From positions 310,001-374,000 of the forward strand of contig NZ_MTBP01000004.1 in the NCBI RefSeq assembly GCF_002911665.1: a stretch of 64,000 nt of DNA, in the 5' to 3' direction. Below are positions 49,762 through 58,532 of this stretch, in pieces (within the stretch, counting starts at the first letter, position 1; each line of letters starts with the position of its first letter). Below the pieces are notes generated by a model that ran no database searches, was not told the DNA's origin, and was given only the letters and a program-made list of their open reading frames with translations. Source of the DNA: Actinomadura rubteroloni (GTDB lineage Bacteria > Actinomycetota > Actinomycetes > Streptosporangiales > Streptosporangiaceae). The position numbers and the translations under genes are program-made.

Positions 49762-50109
49762 GGAAACCTTTCGAGGTCCCCGCTGGGAGGACAGAAGGAC
49801 AAAACGCCCAAACAGGGCGTGGTGGGTGCAGAACGTAGCGGAGTTCCTCGTCGCGATCAATCGCGATCCTGGGTAAACCTCGGCTATGACAAGGGCGTCT
49901 GATCAGGTTTGGGTCACTGATGGCTTCGATGCAGCTACAGATCGAACAGTCATGGCCCATAGTCAGTCGGTCACGCAGGGTCGCGGTGCCCTGAGGGGGT
50001 TCGGGTCCACCACGGGGCCTCGTTGCCGATGCCGGCCACGTCGGCGCGGCCGGCACCATGTCCGTCTCGGGCTGCTCGAGCGGGTTTGGCGCGGTGATGG
50101 CCTTGATCG
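49762..50109. other. Intergenic region with promoter and operator for the secreted-protein gene
   Basis: On the minus strand TTGATC (49855-49860) and TACGTT (49832-49837) are 17 bases apart, a good promoter 64 bases before the gene. TCGCGAT-CA-ATCGCGA, a perfect 16-bp palindrome (49851-49866), covers its -35 and may be an operator. The rest, to 50109, holds no gene. Confidence 0.5.
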
Positions 50110-50145
50110 GCCGACGGCGCGCGGCTGGAGACGGCCGTGCGGTAG
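50110..50145 (+). pseudogene. Remnant of a hydrolase 3' end
   Basis: Reads ADGARLETAVR then stop, compared with ADRARLEAEWTAVR-stop of the hydrolase at 45591-46649. The following GGAATCGG-x-CATGG joins to the methyltransferase ATG, just as at 46650. It is the tail of a second, deleted hydrolase gene. Confidence 0.65.
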
Positions 50146-50154
50146 GAATCGGTC

Positions 50155-50919
50155 ATGGCTCTACAGACGCCAAATATCGCCCGTATGTACGATTATTGGT
50201 TAGGCGGCAAGGACCACTTCGCGGCGGACCGGGAGAGCGCGGACGAGATCGTCCGGATCTCCGGCGGGAAGGTTCTGCGCGGCGTGCGGCTGAACCGGGC
50301 GTTCCTCGGGCGCGCGGTGCGGACGGCCGCGGCGGCCGGGGTCCGGCAGTTCCTCGATCTCGGGTCCGGGCTGCCGACGCGGGAGAACGTCCATGAGGTG
50401 GCCGGGCCGGGCGCCCGCGTCGTTTATGTGGACAACGACCCGGCGGTGGCGGCCCACGGGCGGGCGTTACTGGCGACGGCGGGGCGCGTGCGGTTCGTTC
50501 AGGCGGACTTGCGTGAGCCGGATGCGATCCTGGCGCATCCGGACGTGAGCGGGCTGCTGGATCTGGACGAGCCTGTCGCGATCCTGTTCGTGTCCGTCCT
50601 GCACTTCGTCGCCGGCACCGCCGAGACGGCCCGGATCGTCGCCGCCTACCGGGACGCGTGCGCGCCGGGCAGCCATCTCGTCCTGTCGCACCTCGCCTCG
50701 GACGCCTTCCCGGACGAGATGGCGCGGGCCGAGCAGGTCTACCAGGGGGCGAACGTCCCGCTCGGCGCCCGCACCCGCGCCGAGATCCTGTCCTTCTTCG
50801 CCGGGTTCGAGCTGCTCGACCCCGGGCTCGTCGGGCCGAACGCGTGGCGTCCGGAGCCGGGGCCGCCCGACACCGAGCGGTTCGCCGGGCTCGTCGGCGT
50901 GGGCGTCAAGCGCGTGTGA
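50155..50919 (+). CDS. SAM-dependent methyltransferase, PF04672 family
   Basis: A 254-residue methyltransferase of the actinobacterial PF04672 group. It begins with the signature TPNIARMYDYWLGGKDHFAA, then the SAM motif I FLDLGSGLPTREN, the acidic-loop Asp in VVYVDNDPAV and a C-terminal HLASDAFPDEMARAEQVYQG. The target is unknown. These genes are numerous in actinomycetes and often paired with hydrolases or WhiJ-like regulators. Its 3' end overlaps the convergent FhuF-like gene by 14 bases. The ATG has a GTAGGAATCGG start region in common with the broken paralogue at 46659. Confidence 0.92.
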   Translation: MALQTPNIARMYDYWLGGKDHFAADRESADEIVRISGGKVLRGVRLNRAFLGRAVRTAAAAGVRQFLDLGSGLPTRENVHEVAGPGARVVYVDNDPAVAAHGRALLATAGRVRFVQADLREPDAILAHPDVSGLLDLDEPVAILFVSVLHFVAGTAETARIVAAYRDACAPGSHLVLSHLASDAFPDEMARAEQVYQGANVPLGARTRAEILSFFAGFELLDPGLVGPNAWRPEPGPPDTERFAGLVGVGVKRV

Positions 50920-51583
50920 CCGGACGGCCCGTCAGCGGGCAGTCGCCGCACGTCCCGCCGCCCGGGACGCGGTAGTAGAGGCAGCAGCTCCGGCGGACGA
51001 ACGACCCGCCGGTGAACGTCCCCGTGCCGCGCAGCGTCCCGTGGCCGAGCAGGCGGCGGCCGAGGTCGAGCGCGGCGGGGGCGAGGTCGGGGCGCGCGGC
51101 GGCCACCGTCCGGACGGCCCCGGCCAGCGCGGACGCGGCGTTCCCGCGCAGCAGCCCCGGCGCGAGCCGCGCGACGCGTCCGGTGAGCGCGGCCAGCGGG
51201 TCCAGCAGGCCGCCCATGACGTCCGCGACGTCGGCGGCCGACGTGCCCGGACGGACGGCCGGCGCGGGGATCCGCAGCGGCAGCGGCCCGGACGCGACGG
51301 GCCGCCACCACACCCGTCCCGGGTCCAGGTCCAGCAGGACGCCCTCGGCGACGAGCGCGCCGACGACCGGGCTCCACAGCCGCGCGGCCATGCCGAGCTG
51401 CCAGATCGACGCGGCGACGCGCAGGTCCCCGGTGCCGAGGACGTCCGCGACGTCGGCGACCCGCCGGGCCGTCCACGGGACGTCGCCGAACAGCGCGCCG
51501 AGCGTCCGCCACCCGGGCTCCGGCCCGCCGGTCTCGAACGCGAAGTACGGCCCGAGCGTCCGCGTCGTCATTCCCGGTGTCAT
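50906..51583 (-). CDS. FhuF-like (2Fe-2S) protein
   Basis: A 225-residue protein ending in SCCLYYRVPGGGTCGDCPLT, which has the Cys-Cys-x10-Cys-x2-Cys cluster of FhuF-type ferric-siderophore reductases. The N-terminal part lacks a clear motif but matches the helical FhuF layout loosely. It probably reduces ferric iron after siderophore uptake. No iron box was found upstream. Starts at 51583 (MTPGMTT) or four codons later; neither has a strong ribosome site. Confidence 0.75.
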   Translation of the reverse strand: MTPGMTTRTLGPYFAFETGGPEPGWRTLGALFGDVPWTARRVADVADVLGTGDLRVAASIWQLGMAARLWSPVVGALVAEGVLLDLDPGRVWWRPVASGPLPLRIPAPAVRPGTSAADVADVMGGLLDPLAALTGRVARLAPGLLRGNAASALAGAVRTVAAARPDLAPAALDLGRRLLGHGTLRGTGTFTGGSFVRRSCCLYYRVPGGGTCGDCPLTGRPVTRA

Positions 51584-51720
51584 CGTGAACCGAGCGTAGC
51601 CGGGAAAAGGGACGGGCGGTAATTCGGCGGGAAACAACGACCGAAACAACCACACTGCGGGATCCGCATTTCACGGTATCGTGCGGTGCCGGACGGCTCG
51701 TGTCTTCAGCGGAGGTCGAC

Positions 51721-53796
51721 GTGTCCCAGCCCGGCGACGGCACGAACAACCGGATCGACGCGTCGTCCGCCCATGTGGTCATCCAAGGGCGGGACATCAA
51801 CATCGGCTCGCTCTCCCCGGCCGTCCCGCTGCCCCGGCAACTGCCCGCGCCGACGCTGTACTTCACCGACCGCGAGGAGCCGCTGCGCCGCCTGGAGCGG
51901 GCGCGCGAGCGGGCCGTGCGGGCGGGGGTGCCGCTCGTCGTCGTGCTCACCGGGCCGGGCGGGATCGGCAAGAGCGAACTGGCGTACCAGTGGCTGAAAA
52001 CGCTCGGGAAAGACGCCGAAGGCCCGCATTTCTGGGACGACATGGCCCTCGGCGGAGCGCGCACCGCCGACGACGTCGTACGCGGATTCCTGCGTGCGCT
52101 CGGGGTGCCCGCCGCCGACATTCCGCGCGCCTTCCCGGAGATGGTCGGGCATTTCCGGACGCGCACGAGCGAAAAGCCCGCGCTCGTCCTGCTGGAGAAC
52201 GTCACGGTGGCCGCGCAGGTGCGGAGCCTGCTGCCCGCCGCGCCGGGGAGCGTGCTCGCGGTGACCGCGCGCGACCCGCTGCCGAACCTGCCCGGCGCCG
52301 TGGAGGTCCCGGTGCCGCCGCTCGCGGGCGACGCGGCCCGCAGCCTGCTGCGCGACCTCGCCGGCGCCGACGACCCGGCCTTCGACGCGCTCGCCGAGCT
52401 GTGCGCGGGCCGTCCGCTCAGCCTGTGCGCGGCGGGGAGCCGGCTCGCGTCCCGCCCGGCCGCCGACGTCGCCCGCGAGATCCGGCGGTCGGCGCCCGCC
52501 GCGCCGGACGCCGTGGCCGCCGTCCTGTCGACCGGGTACGAGGAGCTTCCCGAGCCGTCCGCCGCGCTGTACCGGGCGCTCGGCGTGCTGTTCGGCGCCG
52601 AGGTCACGATCGAGACGGCCGCCGCGCTGACCGGCGCGGCCGACCCCGTCCCGCTGCTGGACGACCTGCGCCGCGCCGGGCTGATCACCGAGGTGGGCGC
52701 AGGGCGGTACCGGCTGCACGAGCTGGCCCGCGACCACGCCCGCGCCCTCGCCGCGCCCGCCGAACGGGACGCGGCGCTGCGCCGTCTCCTCGGCTGGTAC
52801 CTGCACCGCGCGGCGGTCGCCGACCACGCGCTCATGCCGGGCCGGTGGCGGCTCGGGCCCGCGTTCGCGCCGCTGCTCGGCCGTCCGCCGGAGATCGACC
52901 CGGACGCGGCGGGCGCGTGGCTGGAGGGCCACCGGGCCGAACTGCGGGCGGCCGTCCAGGCGGCGGCGGACCACGGGTGGGCGGATCTCGCCGTGCAGCT
53001 CGTCGAAGCGCAGTGGGCGCTGTGCTTCCAGCGCAAGCACTACGAACACTGGCTGGACACGCACCGGCGGGCCGCCGCGGTCGCGCCGCACGCGTCCGAC
53101 CCCCGCTTCGAGGGACGCGTCCGCTGCCAGCTCGGCTTCGCCTACCTGGAGCTGGACCGTCCGGACGACGCCGCCGCCGCGTTCACCGCCGCCCGCGCCG
53201 CCGACCGGGCCGCCGGGCACGCGCGCGGCGAGGCCACCGCCGTCGAGTCGCTGGGGCTGCTCCAGCTCCGGCGCTGCGGGGCCGAGGAACCGCCCGCGCT
53301 GGCGGCGACGCGCCCGGACCTCGCCGCCGAGGCCCTGGACCTGCTCACCGACAACCTGCGGCTCAACCTCGCGATGAGCGAGGCGGCCGACGACGACCGG
53401 GCCGTCGCGCTCGCCTGGCGGCACCGGGGCCGCGCGCTCGGCGCGACCGGGGACCACGACGCGGCCGTCGCCCATCTGCGGCGGGCGCACGACCTGCTCA
53501 CGGCGCTCGGCGACACCTACAACGCGGGCAAGGCGCTGGGCGACCTCGGGCAGGCGCAGGTGCGCGCCGGACGGTCCGACGAGGCCCGCGCGGCGCTGGA
53601 CGCGGCGCTGGAGCTGCTGCCCGCCGAGCGGCACGCGGCCGAGCGGGCGACGGTGCTGGAGACGCTGAGCGCCCTCGCCGAGCGCGACGGCGACCGCGCG
53701 GCCGCCGTCGCCGCGCTCGAAGCCGCGCTGGAGCTGCTGGCGGGGAAGCCGCGCGCGGACGCCGTCCGGGCGCGGCTGGACGGGCTCAGGGGGTGA
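51721..53796 (+). CDS. NLR-like NB-ARC/TPR protein with N-terminal amyloid-type motif
   Basis: A 691-residue signalling NTPase. Residues 10-30 (NRIDASSAHVVIQGRDINIG) fit the bacterial amyloid signalling pattern (asparagine-rich, then VVIQG-type core). Then come an NB-ARC domain with Walker A GPGGIGKSE (near residue 77) and an acidic Walker B-like stretch (KPALVLLEN), a winged-helix part (LITEVGAGRYRLHELARDHA) and TPR repeats to the end (CQLGFAYLELDRPDDAAAAF; GNAGKALGDLGQAQ-like). The GTG at 51721 has GGAGG six bases upstream; GTG at 51700 is possible. No adjacent small effector was seen. It overlaps the convergent gene by 11 bases. Confidence 0.82.
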   Translation: MSQPGDGTNNRIDASSAHVVIQGRDINIGSLSPAVPLPRQLPAPTLYFTDREEPLRRLERARERAVRAGVPLVVVLTGPGGIGKSELAYQWLKTLGKDAEGPHFWDDMALGGARTADDVVRGFLRALGVPAADIPRAFPEMVGHFRTRTSEKPALVLLENVTVAAQVRSLLPAAPGSVLAVTARDPLPNLPGAVEVPVPPLAGDAARSLLRDLAGADDPAFDALAELCAGRPLSLCAAGSRLASRPAADVAREIRRSAPAAPDAVAAVLSTGYEELPEPSAALYRALGVLFGAEVTIETAAALTGAADPVPLLDDLRRAGLITEVGAGRYRLHELARDHARALAAPAERDAALRRLLGWYLHRAAVADHALMPGRWRLGPAFAPLLGRPPEIDPDAAGAWLEGHRAELRAAVQAAADHGWADLAVQLVEAQWALCFQRKHYEHWLDTHRRAAAVAPHASDPRFEGRVRCQLGFAYLELDRPDDAAAAFTAARAADRAAGHARGEATAVESLGLLQLRRCGAEEPPALAATRPDLAAEALDLLTDNLRLNLAMSEAADDDRAVALAWRHRGRALGATGDHDAAVAHLRRAHDLLTALGDTYNAGKALGDLGQAQVRAGRSDEARAALDAALELLPAERHAAERATVLETLSALAERDGDRAAAVAALEAALELLAGKPRADAVRARLDGLRG

Positions 53797-55476
53797 ATTC
53801 CGCCGTGCGGCGCTCCGGCCCGGTGACGAGCACGGCGGTGCGCGGCAGCGCGGTGAGCGGGCGGCCCGCCGCCAGCCAGCCGTAGACGGCCGACGCGGCG
53901 AGGCCCGGCGCGTCCGTGCGGCATGTCAGCGGCGGCGCGTCGCGCACCCGGACGGCGCACACGCCGTCCACCGGCCCGGACGCCGCCACATGGCAGCCGG
54001 GGAACGCCGCGAGGACGTCGGCGGGGTCGTCGCCCGGGCCGCCGTGCAGGACGTCGGCCAGCTTCAGCATCCGCTCGTCGGTCTCGCGCAGGTCGGCGGC
54101 CAGGTGGCCCTTCGCCGCGTCGGGACGGTCGAGCGCGACGGCGGCGGGCAGGCGGCGCAGGACGGCCGTCGCGCCGCGCCACTCGACCTCGGTGAGCAGC
54201 GCCGTGACGTCGGCGGACTCGGGGCGTCCGGGCTCGTCCAGACGGCGGACCACCGGCGGCGACGCGGGCTCGTCCAGGCCCATCAGCCGGTACATCTCGG
54301 CGCGCAGCAGCGCGGCGGACCGCCCCGGCACGGCCGTCGTGGACGCGGTGACCTCGGCGTACCGTCCCGGCGCGTGCCCGGCGAGGACGCGGTCGAGCTG
54401 CGGGCGGAGCGGACGGCCCGTGTCCAGCGCCGGGGCGGCGCGGCCGAACGCCGCGACGGGCGAGTCCGGGTCGAGGTCGTCGTGCGGGAACGCGCCGAGC
54501 AGGACGGGACGGTCCAGGGCCGCCCCGTAGAACGTCACCGAGCCGTGGTCCCCGACGACCGCGTCGGCCGCGACCAGCGCCGCCCGCCAGCCGTCGCGCG
54601 GCGGGAGCAGCAGGAGCCCGGCGCGCAGCGCGTCCGCGAGCCACGCCCGCACCTGCCAGGGGCCGTGGCCGTGCCAGATGTTCGGGTGCAGCGCCGCCGC
54701 GACCGTGTACTCGTCCGCCGGAAGCTCGGCGAGCAGCCGCGCGACGAGCCCGGGGGCGCGGCCGAGCAGCGAGCGCGGGCCCCAGGTGGAGCTGACGAGC
54801 ACGAGCCGCCGGCCGTCCGGGACGCCGAGCGCGGCGCGGTACCGGCGGCGGTGCGCCAGGCTCGCCAGGATGCGGTCGAAGCACGGGTCCCCGGCGACGA
54901 CGGCCGCGTCCACCGCCTCGGGGCAGGCGCGGGCGAGCCGGTCGCGCTGCTCGGGGTGCGACAGGACGATCGAGGACGGGACGAGCCGTCCGTCCGCCAG
55001 CAGCCACTCCGCCGAAAGGCCGAACACCGGATTCTGTGTTCTGTGTTCTGTGTTCTGTGTTCTGTGTTCTGTGTTCTGTGTTCTGTGTTCTGTGTTCTGT
55101 GTTCTGTGGCGAGCGTTTTATTGTAACCGATTCCATGTGAAACGGCGATGATCGGCGCATTGACGAGATGCAGTTCCCCGCCATAGCTTGCGGTCACCGC
55201 GAGGTCGAACGTCTCGGCGAGCGCCTGGTCCCACGGGACGACCAGCGAACCGAGATCGGCGAGAAAGCCGGCCACGTCGTGCGTGAAAGGCGACGACCCC
55301 GTCCACGTGAAAACGACTTGCACCCGAGGGTCGGGCGAGAAAACGTCGAGGACGTCCAGCAGCCGCGTCAACGACGTCACATTGTGGACGACCGCGAGGA
55401 CGATCCGCTCCGGGCGGCGGGTGGCCCACCGGGCGGCCTGCGGGCCGATCGGCACCCGCAGCCATTCCCGCCTCAT
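53786..55476 (-). pseudogene. Phase-variable surface-glycan-type gene, currently out of frame
   Basis: The upstream frame begins MRREWLRVPIGPQAARWATR with GGGAGGGCC before it and runs through VTASYGGELHLVNAPIIAV to GIGYNKTLA, then eleven copies of CACAGAA. The downstream frame resumes VFGLSAEWLLADGRLVPSSI and continues to 53786, with HGHGPWQVRAWL and GDHGSVTFYGAALDRP, similar to glycosyltransferase-B or CDP-glycerol glycerophosphotransferase-like enzymes. At eleven copies the two frames do not meet; nine or twelve copies join them. The full product would be about 560 residues. Treat as OFF, not dead. Confidence 0.8.
55032..55108. repeat. Heptanucleotide TTCTGTG x11, coding
   Basis: Eleven perfect copies (77 bp), strikingly AT-rich for this genome. 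In the coding sense they read CACAGAA. Since seven is not a multiple of three, each unit gained or lost changes the frame. Such repeats slip during replication. Confidence 0.97.
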
Positions 55477-55555
55477 GGCCCTCCCGGCACGACCCCCACC
55501 GACGAACGAAACCCCGCAACTCTACCGTCCGGTGGGACGGGGTCCGCTGCGACGG

Positions 55556-57097
55556 TCAGTGCCGGGGGCGCACGGACTGGCGGTGGCGGAACACGTCGAG
55601 CGGGTCCCACTGCTCCTTGACGCGCTGGAGCCGCCGGTAGGCGTCCTTGTAGTAGAGCGTCGACCAGGGCTGCTCGGAGGCGTTCCACTGCGGGTCGCTC
55701 AGGTCGGCGTCGGGGTAGCTGATGTAGCAGCCGTCGGTGGCGTCCCCGACGACCGGGACGCCGCCGGTGTCGGCGAACGTCGCCCGGTAGGTCTGCCGGA
55801 TCCAGTCGACGTGGTCGGGCTCGTCCACGTCGCCGCGCGTCCAGTACACCTGGTACTGGAGCTTGAGGATCGAGTCGCGCTGGCGGACGGCCGTGTCGTG
55901 GCGGGGCGTGTTGATCGCCGATCCGTAGGAGTCCACCTGGATGAGCGCCTGCGGGTTGCGGTAGTCGCGGAACTTGTCGTTGCCGAGGTAGTCCCACATC
56001 GCCGCGATGTGCCCGGAGTCGAACGGTTCGCGGAAGTACGCCGACTTGTACTTGCCGCAGCGGTTCTCGCCGCTGGCGTTGAGCGCCTGGGTGGCCGTGA
56101 GCCAGGGCAGGACGCGGGGGAGCGCGGCGTGCGCGACCGGCGCGTGCTCGCCCATCGGCGCGAACATGGCCCCGGCGGGCGGGCGGATCCGGCCGTCCAC
56201 GGCCTCCAGGAACCCGGCCATCGCGTCCGCGCCGGTGCCGTCGTCCAGGTCGACCTGGGCGATGAGCCCGATCTGCCCGTTGCTGACGTGGTTGAGCTTG
56301 AGCAGCGCGAACAGCCGTCCGGACGCGTCGCGCGGGTCCTGGTGGTCGCGGAAGTACTCGCCGTACGCGGTGAGCAGGGCGGTGAAGTCCTCGGCGGTGA
56401 AGTCGGCCCAGTTCCACGCGAGGCCGGTGAGCAGGACGCGCTCGGGCGGCTCGGGCAGGTCCCGGAACCAGAACCGGGTGACGATCCCGAAGTTCCCGCC
56501 GCCGCCCCCGGTGTGCGCCCAGAACAGCTCGCCGAGGTCGCCGTCGTCGTCGCGGGTGGCGGTGACGAGCTGGACGGACCGGTCCGGCCCGGCGACCGCG
56601 ACCTCCACCGCGTACAGGTAGTCGACCGTGAGCCCGTGCTGCCGGGACAGCAGCCCGAACCCGCCGCCGGTGATGTGCCCGCCGAGCCCGACCGAGTAGC
56701 ACGACCCGCCCGGCAGCGCGGTGCCGCTCAACGGGTACAGATGGCTGTAGACGTGCCAGTTCGTCGCGCCCGCCTCGACCATGTACGCGTCCATGACGGG
56801 GTCGTGGGCGATCGCGCACATCGGGCTGACGTCCAGGATGACGCGGACGTCGTCGCCGCAGACGAAGTCCTCGTAGCAGTGCCCGCCCGACCGGACGGTG
56901 ATCCGGGTGCGCCGGGGGTCGCGCGGACGTTCGCGCAGCGCGTCGGCCAGCGCGACCCGCACCTCCTCCGGCGACCGGACGAGCCGGACGTACTCGGGCT
57001 CGGCGATCCAGCGCTGGTTGAACCCGCGGCTGAGCGCCGGGTACCGCTTGTCGCCCGGCGGCACGACGGTGTCCCGGGGCGCCTGTCCCTCGATCAC
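55556..57097 (-). CDS. Berberine-bridge-type FAD-linked oxidoreductase
   Basis: A 513-residue PCMH-type flavoprotein. Bicovalent FAD attachment is suggested by the histidine in RSGGHCYEDF and the cysteine in GGSCYSVGLGGHITGGG. The berberine-bridge domain is at the C-terminus (DAYRRLQRVKEQWDPLDVFR). Such enzymes oxidise sugars, phenols or alkaloid-like substrates; here the substrate is unknown and no biosynthetic cluster surrounds it. The GTG at 57097 has AAGGCGGG upstream. A short gap separates it from the glycan-type gene downstream, so cotranscription is possible. Confidence 0.9.
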   Translation of the reverse strand: MIEGQAPRDTVVPPGDKRYPALSRGFNQRWIAEPEYVRLVRSPEEVRVALADALRERPRDPRRTRITVRSGGHCYEDFVCGDDVRVILDVSPMCAIAHDPVMDAYMVEAGATNWHVYSHLYPLSGTALPGGSCYSVGLGGHITGGGFGLLSRQHGLTVDYLYAVEVAVAGPDRSVQLVTATRDDDGDLGELFWAHTGGGGGNFGIVTRFWFRDLPEPPERVLLTGLAWNWADFTAEDFTALLTAYGEYFRDHQDPRDASGRLFALLKLNHVSNGQIGLIAQVDLDDGTGADAMAGFLEAVDGRIRPPAGAMFAPMGEHAPVAHAALPRVLPWLTATQALNASGENRCGKYKSAYFREPFDSGHIAAMWDYLGNDKFRDYRNPQALIQVDSYGSAINTPRHDTAVRQRDSILKLQYQVYWTRGDVDEPDHVDWIRQTYRATFADTGGVPVVGDATDGCYISYPDADLSDPQWNASEQPWSTLYYKDAYRRLQRVKEQWDPLDVFRHRQSVRPRH

Positions 57098-57191
57098 GGC
57101 GTGACCCGCCTTCGCTTCCCTGGGGTGGGGCCGTCCGGATGATGCCCCCGGGACACGGGGTGCAACCGCGGGGTCCCGTGGCGTGAGGGAC

Positions 57192-57287
57192 GGGAAGTGT
57201 TCCCTGGCGGGAGGTGTGAAAACCCACGAGATGGAGAAGAGGACGTCGGACCGGACGGTCCCCGGCGGGCGGTACGCTTCCCGCCGG
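57192..57287. promoter_or_regulatory. Cluster of palindromes upstream of rsbR
   Basis: Three perfect inverted repeats precede the stressosome operon: GGGAA-GTG-TTCCC (57192-57204), GGACCG-GA-CGGTCC (57248-57261) and CCGGCGGG-N10-CCCGCCGG (57262-57287, 25 bases before the ATG). The last would form a hairpin in the leader. A clear promoter was not identified. Confidence 0.45.
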
Positions 57288-57312
57288 AGAACGTCCGGAC
57301 AGAACGGACAGC

Positions 57313-58161
57313 ATGGCGGAGGAGCAGGGTTTGGCGACAGAGGCGGCGGGTGCGACGGCCCCGATGGCGGAGCTGCTCGGGGCCGATGCCGAGCGCGTCC
57401 TGGACCGGTGGGTGGGCCTGGTCGCCGAGAACGTGCGGGGCCGGATCACCGAGCGGGAGCTGCGGGCGGAGCTGTCGGAGCTGTTCGACCTGCTCGTCCG
57501 CGCCCTGGCCGAGGAGGACGGCTCGGTGCGCGGCGAGCTGCGGGCGGCGCTGGCGGAGATCTCGCGCGACCGGGCGCGGCAGGGCTTCAGCCCGACCGAG
57601 ACGGCCGTCGGCGTGTTCGCGCTCAAGCAGGCCGTGCTGGAGGTCATCGAGGACAAGGGCGCCGGACACGCGGACTTCGTCCAGTTCTCCGCGTTCGTGG
57701 ACGACCTCGGGCTCGTCACCTTCGAGACCTACGCCGCCGAGCGCGAGCAGGTGATCGTCGACCAGGCCGAGCAGCTTTTGGAGCTGTCGACGCCGGTGGT
57801 GAAGCTGTGGGACGGGATCCTCGGCGTCCCGCTCGTCGGCACGCTCGACTCGGCCCGCACCCAGGTGGTCATGGAGTCGCTGCTCCAGATGCTGGTCGAC
57901 ACCGGCTCGCAGTTCGCCGTGATCGACATCACCGGCGTGCCCGCCGTGGACACCGAGGTCGCCCAGCACCTGCTCAAGACCGTCATGGCGGCGCGGCTGA
58001 TGGGCACCGACTGCGTGATCTCCGGCATCCGCCCGCAGATCGCCCAGACGATCGTCGGCCTCGGCATCGAGTTCGGCGACATCGTCACCAAGTCGACGCT
58101 GGCGGACGCGCTCGCCTACACGCTGCAACGCAGCGGCGTCCGGGTCGGGGACGGCGCCTGA
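57313..58161 (+). CDS. rsbR: Stressosome sensor RsbR (N-terminal globin-like + STAS)
   Basis: A 282-residue stressosome scaffold and sensor. The N-terminal all-helical RsbR-type domain (LDRWVGLVAENVRGRITERE) is followed by a linker helix and a STAS domain (LSTPVVKLWDGILGVPLVGT, then IDITGVPAVDTEVAQHLLKT), where the threonine near residues 206-213 is the expected phosphorylation site of RsbT. First of six coupled genes; it ends TGATG onto rsbS. The signal is unknown. The ATG at 57313 lacks a strong ribosome site. Confidence 0.9.
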   Translation: MAEEQGLATEAAGATAPMAELLGADAERVLDRWVGLVAENVRGRITERELRAELSELFDLLVRALAEEDGSVRGELRAALAEISRDRARQGFSPTETAVGVFALKQAVLEVIEDKGAGHADFVQFSAFVDDLGLVTFETYAAEREQVIVDQAEQLLELSTPVVKLWDGILGVPLVGTLDSARTQVVMESLLQMLVDTGSQFAVIDITGVPAVDTEVAQHLLKTVMAARLMGTDCVISGIRPQIAQTIVGLGIEFGDIVTKSTLADALAYTLQRSGVRVGDGA

Positions 58162-58532
58162 TGGACCGCGTGCCGATTCTCAAGATCGGCGAGGTCCTGC
58201 TCGTCTCGATCCAGATCGACCTGCAGGACCAGACCGTCCTCGCCCTCCAGGAGGACCTGGCCGACCGGATTACCCGGACGGGCGCCCGCGGCGTGATCAT
58301 CGACATCACCGCCGTCGAGGTCGTGGACTCCTTCATCGGGCGGATGTTCGCCACGATCGCGGCGATGTCCCGGCTGATGGACGCCGAGACCGTCGTCGTC
58401 GGGATGCGGCCGGCCGTGGCGATCACGCTGGTCGAGCTGGGCCTGTCCCTCGGCGGTGTGCGCACCGCGCTGGACCTGGAGAAGGGCATGCGGCTGCTCG
58501 GCGCGGCCGTGCCCGGCACGGACGGCCGGTGA
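58161..58532 (+). CDS. rsbS: Stressosome scaffold RsbS (STAS)
   Basis: A 123-residue single STAS protein that forms the stressosome core with RsbR and holds RsbT. IDITAVEVVDSFIGRMFATI contains the phosphorylatable serine (Ser57), and the overall length is canonical. Its ATG overlaps the rsbR stop (TGATG), and its stop overlaps the GTG of rsbT (GTGA). Confidence 0.94.
   Translation: MDRVPILKIGEVLLVSIQIDLQDQTVLALQEDLADRITRTGARGVIIDITAVEVVDSFIGRMFATIAAMSRLMDAETVVVGMRPAVAITLVELGLSLGGVRTALDLEKGMRLLGAAVPGTDGR

Noticed and set aside
46716..50109. A transposon or integrative element
   Set aside because: No transposase, integrase, terminal inverted repeat or clean target-site duplication was found; the flanking similarity is old paralogy.
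55032..55108. Insertion-sequence scar or low-quality sequence
   Set aside because: The repeat is perfect over eleven units, with coherent coding on both sides and no target duplication or transposase fragment, so slippage is the better reading.
55556..57097. Part of a natural-product gene cluster, because of the berberine-bridge-type oxidoreductase
   Set aside because: No synthase, NRPS, PKS or other tailoring gene lies in the neighbourhood.
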